A DNA stretch of 43,426 bases. It comes from an uncultured Gammaproteobacteria bacterium (GTDB lineage Bacteria > Pseudomonadota > Gammaproteobacteria > SZUA-140). Shown one piece after another: positions 38,568 to 43,426 of this stretch. The notes under the pieces were generated by a model, which was not told where the DNA came from, made no database searches, and saw only the letters and a list, made by a program, of their open reading frames with translations. The first letter of the stretch is position 1. Each line of letters starts with the position of its first letter. A program made the translations under genes and the position numbers. The stretch is from positions 1 to 43,426 of the forward strand of contig CALZHD010000021.1 in assembly GCA_945787155.1 (NCBI GenBank), read 5' to 3'.

Positions 38568-39993
38568 ATGAGCAAAGAGATATTATTGGTTGTTGACGCA
38601 GTCTCCAATGAAAGGGGAATTGCCAAAGAGGTCATTATTGACGCTATAGCGATGATATCGCGGTGCGTGTCTCTATTGATCGTGAAACGGGTGACTATGA
38701 GACGTTCCGTTACTGGAATATCTATGCGGATGACTCAGAAGAGATCGAAGAGGCCATAACCCAGCTGACCCTGAGTGAGGCCAGAGAACGTGACCCTGAC
38801 GCAGTAGTGGGTGGCCGGATTGAAGAGCCAATTGAATCGGTTACCTTTGGTCGTATCGCCGCACAGGCTGCCAAACAGGTGATCATGCAGAAAGTTCGCG
38901 AAGCCGAGCGTGCGCAGGTCGTCGAGCAGTATAAAGATCGTGTGGGTGAGCTGGTGACCGGTGTGGTTAAGCGCGTTGAACGGGGTAACGCGATCCTCGA
39001 TCTTGGAGGTAACGCGGAGGCGCTGGTCTCACGTGAAGACATGATCCCGCGTGAAGCGGTACGAGCAGGTGATCGTTTACGTGGTTACCTGCAGGATGTC
39101 CACTCCGAGCAGCGTGGTGCTCAGCTCTTTATTAGCCGTACTGCGCCAGAGTTGTTGGTTGAACTGTTTAAGATTGAGGTACCAGAGGTCGGCGAAGGGC
39201 TGATTGATATCCTTGGTGCGGCGCGTGATCCTGGGCTGCGTGCCAAGATTGCCGTCAATGCCAATGATGAGCGCATCGATCCTGTGGGTGCCTGTGTCGG
39301 TATGCGCGGTTCACGGGTGCAAAGTGTCTCGAATGAACTTGGCGGTGAACGCATTGACATCATTCTGTGGGATGAAAATCCAGCACAGTTTGTGATTAAT
39401 GCCATGTCACCGGCGGAAGTTGAATCGATCGTGGTAGATGAAGATGCGCACAGCATGGACCTGGCGGTGGGCGAAGAGCATCTGTCACAGGCAATTGGTC
39501 GCGGCGGACAGAATGTGCGTCTGGCAAGTCAGTTGACCGGCTGGGAACTCAACATCATGACCGAGGCGCAGGCGGAAGAGAAGAGCGAGGCCGAAGGTGA
39601 AACACTGAAAAATCTCTTTATGCAGCACCTGGATGTGGATGAAGAGATTGCATTGATCTTTGTACAGGAAGGTTTTTCCAGTATTGAGGAAGTGGCTTAT
39701 GTGCCCACTAAAGAGCTGCTAGCGATCGAAATGTGTTGCTGACGCGTGAGATCGCGACGGAAGAGAAGATTGGCGATGTCGAGCCGGCTGCCGATCTGTT
39801 GGCAATGGAAGGAATGGACAAGACACTTGCTTATCAGCTTGCCAGCAGTGGCATCGTGACGCAGGAAGATCTGGCGGAGCAGGCGGTTGATGAGCTGCTT
39901 GAGATATAAGTGATGTATGAGGAGCGCGCGAGCGCATTGATCATGGCTGCACGTGCACCGTGGTTTGAGAACGAGCAAGTCAATCAAGGTTAA
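38568..39993 (+). pseudogene. nusA: Transcription termination/antitermination factor NusA, disrupted by two frameshifting deletions and one in-frame stop
   Basis: [27 protein letters not shown] then frame change to [22 protein letters not shown]...KELLAIE, frame change to [62 protein letters not shown], then VMYEERASALIMAARAPWFENEQVNQG*. Confidence 0.85.
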
Positions 39994-40008
39994 AATCGGT
40001 AGAGACGC

Positions 40009-42624
40009 ATGGCTGAAGTTACGGTAAAACAACTTGCTGAAGTAGTTGGCATTCCAGTGGATCGATTGATTGCCCAGTTAGGTGAGGCAGGTCGCTCAAT
40101 CAAGGATGAAAACGAGTCGATAAGTGATGAAGATAAGGTAGAGCTGCTGGGTTATCTGCGCCGTAGTCATGGTGAGACCGACGCTCCCGCGAAACGTGAG
40201 CCCAAAAAGATCACGTTGCGACGCAAGACCGTTAGCGAACTGGAGCAGAGTAGCACCCAGGGGCGTGTTAAGAAGGTCAAAAAGGTCAATGTTGAGTTTC
40301 GCAGCAAACGGACCTATGCCAAGCGTAGCGAACTAGCTGCTGAAGAGGAAGCCGCTAACAAAAGCGAAGAAAGCAAGCTTGCCGAAAGCAAAGAACTGGA
40401 AACCGATCTTGCGGAAAAGACTGCCGTAAAGGAAGAGCTTGCGCGGCAAGAGCGTGAGCTGAACGAGTCAAATGAAAAGAAGGCGGCCGAAGAGGCTGCG
40501 CGCCTCAAGATTGAAGAGATGAAACTGGCTGCTGAACACGCGGCGATTGAAGCCGTAAAGGCCGCGGCTAATGAGCATGTTGCCGCCGAACAGGAAGTTG
40601 AAGCCGCGAAGGCTGCGAAGGCTGCGAAGGCAGCGGCAATTGCTGCTGCGCCCAAGGCTGAACCTGTCGTGGTGACGGATAAGAAAGGGAAGCGTAAAGA
40701 TAAGGCTAAAGAGGGCCGTGGTGGCGAGCGCTCTACCAAGTATGGTCGTCGTGAGCTTCATGTGGCGGGTGATAAGGCGGGTAGACGTAAGAAGAAAGGG
40801 AAGTTTAAGGCGAAGCCAGCAGTCACTGCGGGTGGTAAGCACGGTTTTGCGATGCCAACCGCACCGGTTGTACGCGAAGTCACTATCCCTGAAACCATCA
40901 CGGTTGCTGAGTTGGCTCAGAAGATGTCGGTTAAGGCCGCAGAGCTGATTAAGGTATTGATGGGGCTTGGTTCGATGGTCACCATTAATCAGGTGCTTGA
41001 TCAGGACACCGCCTCCGTGGTGGTTGAAGAGATGGGGCATACGCCAAAGGCGTTGGCTGAAAATGCAGTTGAGGATGAATTGCAGCAGGCGGGTGAAGAG
41101 ATTGAGGGTGACAAAGTAGCTCGTGCGCCAGTGGTTACGATTATGGGACATGTTGATCACGGTAAAACATCGCTGCTTGATCATATTCGTCGCGCCAAGG
41201 TGGCGAGTGGCGAGGCGGGTGGTATTACCCAGCATATGGGTGCCTACCATGTTGAGACAGACAAGGGGATGATCAGCTTCCTTGATACCCCAGGCCATGC
41301 TGCCTTTACTGCGATGCGTGCGCGTGGTGCTGATGTAACGGATATTGTGATTCTGGTGGTTGCCGCTGATGATGGTGTGAAGCCGCAAACCCTAGAGGCG
41401 ATTCAACACGCCAAGGCTGCCAACGTGCCATTGATTGTGGCGATTAATAAGATTGATAAGCCCGAGGCTGATATTGATCGAGTGAAGCAGGAGCTGGTAG
41501 GGCATGAGGTAATCCCTGAAGAGTGGGGTGGTGAAACCATGTTTGCGGGTGTCTCAGCCAAAACAGGTGAAGGCATTGATGCCTTGCTTGACGCGATCCT
41601 GCTGCAAGCTGAAGTGCTTGAATTGAAGGCAGTAGAAGATTGTCCTGCAAGGGGCGCGGTGATCGAATCGAGTCTCGACAAGGGACGTGGTCCGGTGGCG
41701 ACCATCCTGGTTCAAAACGGTATTCTGCGTAAAGGCGATATGGTGCTTGCTGGGCAGGAGTATGGTCGCGTGCGTGCGATATTCGACGAGGCTGGTAAGC
41801 CAGTGGAAGAGGCAGGTCCCTCGATTCCAGTGGTGGTCCTGGGACTTTCAGGGACGCCAAGTGCCGGTGACGAAGTGCTGGTTGTTGCAGATGAACGCAA
41901 GGCGCGTGAAGTCGCACTGTTTAGACAGGCAAAATCCCGTGAAGTACAACTGGCACGCCAGAAGGCTTCGAAGATGGAAGACATGTTTTCACAAATGGGT
42001 AAGAATAAGGTTGATATCCTCAATCTACTGATCAAGGCCGATGTGCAGGGCTCAGTCGAGGCGTTACGCGACTCATTGACCAAGCTTTCGAACGAAGAAG
42101 TGGCGGTGAAGATCGTCGCTTCGGGTGTGGGCGGTATCAATGAGTCTGATGTCAATCTGGCGATTGCCTCCGATGCGATCCTGGTGGGTTTCAACGTGCG
42201 TGCCGACGCAGCAGCGCGTCGCCTGGGTGAAGAATCTGGGCTCTCGCCGCGTTATTATAGTGTGATTTACGATGTGATTGATGATGTGAGGAGTTCACTC
42301 TCTGGCATGTTGGCACCCGAAATCAAGGAACAGATCGTTGGTATGGCCGAGGTGCGCGATGTCTTTACCTCGCCGAAACTGGGGGCGATTGCAGGCTGTC
42401 TGGTGATCGAAGGTGCGGTTAAACGCAGCAACCCGATTCGTGTATTGCGTGACAACGTGGTGATCTATGAAGGTGAACTCGAATCACTGCGTCGCTTCAA
42501 AGACGATGTCAATGAAGTCAGGGCAGGGACCGAGTGTGGTATCGGCGTCAAGAATTACAATGACGTTAAGCCAGGCGATCAGATTGAGGTCTATGAAACG
42601 GTTTCGGTTGAGCGTACCCTTTGA
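40009..42624 (+). CDS. infB: Translation initiation factor IF-2
   Basis: 871 aa; [49 protein letters not shown]2_N domains and Ala/Lys/Glu-rich linker. Confidence 0.98.
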   Translation: MAEVTVKQLAEVVGIPVDRLIAQLGEAGRSIKDENESISDEDKVELLGYLRRSHGETDAPAKREPKKITLRRKTVSELEQSSTQGRVKKVKKVNVEFRSKRTYAKRSELAAEEEAANKSEESKLAESKELETDLAEKTAVKEELARQERELNESNEKKAAEEAARLKIEEMKLAAEHAAIEAVKAAANEHVAAEQEVEAAKAAKAAKAAAIAAAPKAEPVVVTDKKGKRKDKAKEGRGGERSTKYGRRELHVAGDKAGRRKKKGKFKAKPAVTAGGKHGFAMPTAPVVREVTIPETITVAELAQKMSVKAAELIKVLMGLGSMVTINQVLDQDTASVVVEEMGHTPKALAENAVEDELQQAGEEIEGDKVARAPVVTIMGHVDHGKTSLLDHIRRAKVASGEAGGITQHMGAYHVETDKGMISFLDTPGHAAFTAMRARGADVTDIVILVVAADDGVKPQTLEAIQHAKAANVPLIVAINKIDKPEADIDRVKQELVGHEVIPEEWGGETMFAGVSAKTGEGIDALLDAILLQAEVLELKAVEDCPARGAVIESSLDKGRGPVATILVQNGILRKGDMVLAGQEYGRVRAIFDEAGKPVEEAGPSIPVVVLGLSGTPSAGDEVLVVADERKAREVALFRQAKSREVQLARQKASKMEDMFSQMGKNKVDILNLLIKADVQGSVEALRDSLTKLSNEEVAVKIVASGVGGINESDVNLAIASDAILVGFNVRADAAARRLGEESGLSPRYYSVIYDVIDDVRSSLSGMLAPEIKEQIVGMAEVRDVFTSPKLGAIAGCLVIEGAVKRSNPIRVLRDNVVIYEGELESLRRFKDDVNEVRAGTECGIGVKNYNDVKPGDQIEVYETVSVERTL

Positions 42625-42690
42625 TCGTAATACCCTGTGTGAGATCTGATATGAGACCCAGTGTGATAGTCGGCGTAGTGGTTTTTTGTC

Positions 42691-43080
42691 ATGGCTAAAG
42701 AATTCAGTCGGACGCTGAGAGTTGCAGAACAGATTCGGCGCGAGTTAGCGCAGTTGATTCAGCAGGAAGTGAAAGATCCTCGAGTGGGGATGGTGACGGT
42801 GACTGCGGTCGACATCTCACCTGATATGTCACACGCCAAGGTGCATGTGACACTACTCGATGATGATCACGAGATCGATGAGTGTATTAAGGTGTTGAAT
42901 AGTGCCTCTGCCTTTTTACGCCGTGCGCTCGGCAAACGGATGCAGCTGAGAGTGGTGCCGACATTACGCTTCCATTACGACGCCTCGGTCGAACACGGCA
43001 CCGCACTGTCGGCGCTGATTGATTCCGCCGTTGCCAGTGATCACAAAAATAGAGAGCAAGATGACGATGGCGCGTCGTAA
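42691..43080 (+). CDS. rbfA: Ribosome-binding factor A
   Basis: [70 protein letters not shown]. Confidence 0.96.
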   Translation: MAKEFSRTLRVAEQIRRELAQLIQQEVKDPRVGMVTVTAVDISPDMSHAKVHVTLLDDDHEIDECIKVLNSASAFLRRALGKRMQLRVVPTLRFHYDASVEHGTALSALIDSAVASDHKNREQDDDGAS

Positions 43081-43426
43081 GTCTGGACGCAATATCAACG
43101 GCATTCTTCTGTTCGATAAACCTGGTGGCATGAGTTCTAACGCAGTATTGCAACGGGTTAAGCGTATATTCAATGCGAACAAGGCCGGGCATACAGGGAG
43201 TCTCGATCCGCTAGCCACCGGATTATTACCGATCTGTCTCGGCGAGGCGACCAAGATGTCTGGTTTTCTACTGGATGCTGACAAGCGCTACCAGGTCACC
43301 ATCAAGCTCGGAATCAAGACCAATACTGCGGATGCAGAAGGCGAAGCGATCCTCACTCGAGAGGTGGGTGACTACAGTGAAAATGAGCTGGAACGGGTAC
43401 TGGCTGAGTTTCTTGGTGAGATAGAA
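43061..43426 (+). CDS. truB: tRNA pseudouridine(55) synthase TruB (runs off window)
   Basis: [77 protein letters not shown]; overlaps rbfA end. Confidence 0.93.
   Translation, partial: MTMARRKSGRNINGILLFDKPGGMSSNAVLQRVKRIFNANKAGHTGSLDPLATGLLPICLGEATKMSGFLLDADKRYQVTIKLGIKTNTADAEGEAILTREVGDYSENELERVLAEFLGEIE

Noticed and set aside
40597-40641. Short tandem GAAGGCTGC repeats in infB
   Set aside because: Ordinary Ala/Lys-rich low-complexity linker of IF-2; expected variation.
40468-41388. 306-aa minus-strand ORF antisense to infB
   Set aside because: Mirror of the conserved IF-2 coding frame; low-complexity product; no independent evidence.
1-43426. CRISPR arrays, toxin-antitoxin or defence loci
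   Set aside because: No regularly spaced repeats and no recognisable Cas, restriction-modification, retron, CBASS or toxin-antitoxin proteins among the supplied ORFs.

Overview
Gammaproteobacterial-type chromosomal window, mostly conserved housekeeping genes with a few decayed accessory spots. Left part: tRNA-Leu(CAG), rnr, rlmB, tRNA-Glu(CTC), pcnB-folK-deoxynucleoside kinase-panB-panC-panD, an AEC transporter, yjgA/darP, a class V aminotransferase, yaaA, a GAF/PAS/GGDEF/EAL protein convergent with a truncated globin, and a PEP-CTERM protein. Middle: a decayed IS30-type transposase abutting a tandem DUF302 gene, an MltB-type transglycosylase, DUF3301, DUF945, an amidohydrolase lipoprotein, DUF3135, Hsp20, a 162-bp MITE-like element running into a TSUP transporter gene, DUF523, an M18 aminopeptidase, a TrmH-type methyltransferase, PilZ and SRPBCC proteins, and a small 35-aa-repeat secreted protein. 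Right part: a frameshifted pseudogene, a beta-propeller protein, trhP/yegQ, a tandem SUMF1/FGE-like pair (the first fused to a diheme c-type segment), then rimP-nusA-infB-rbfA-truB. The most striking observation is that nusA, normally essential, carries three separate lesions (two frameshifting deletions and one in-frame stop), while its 359-codon core and all neighbouring operon genes remain open. No CRISPR array, complete prophage or clear defence island was seen. All family calls come from recognising translated motifs by eye; no searches were run.
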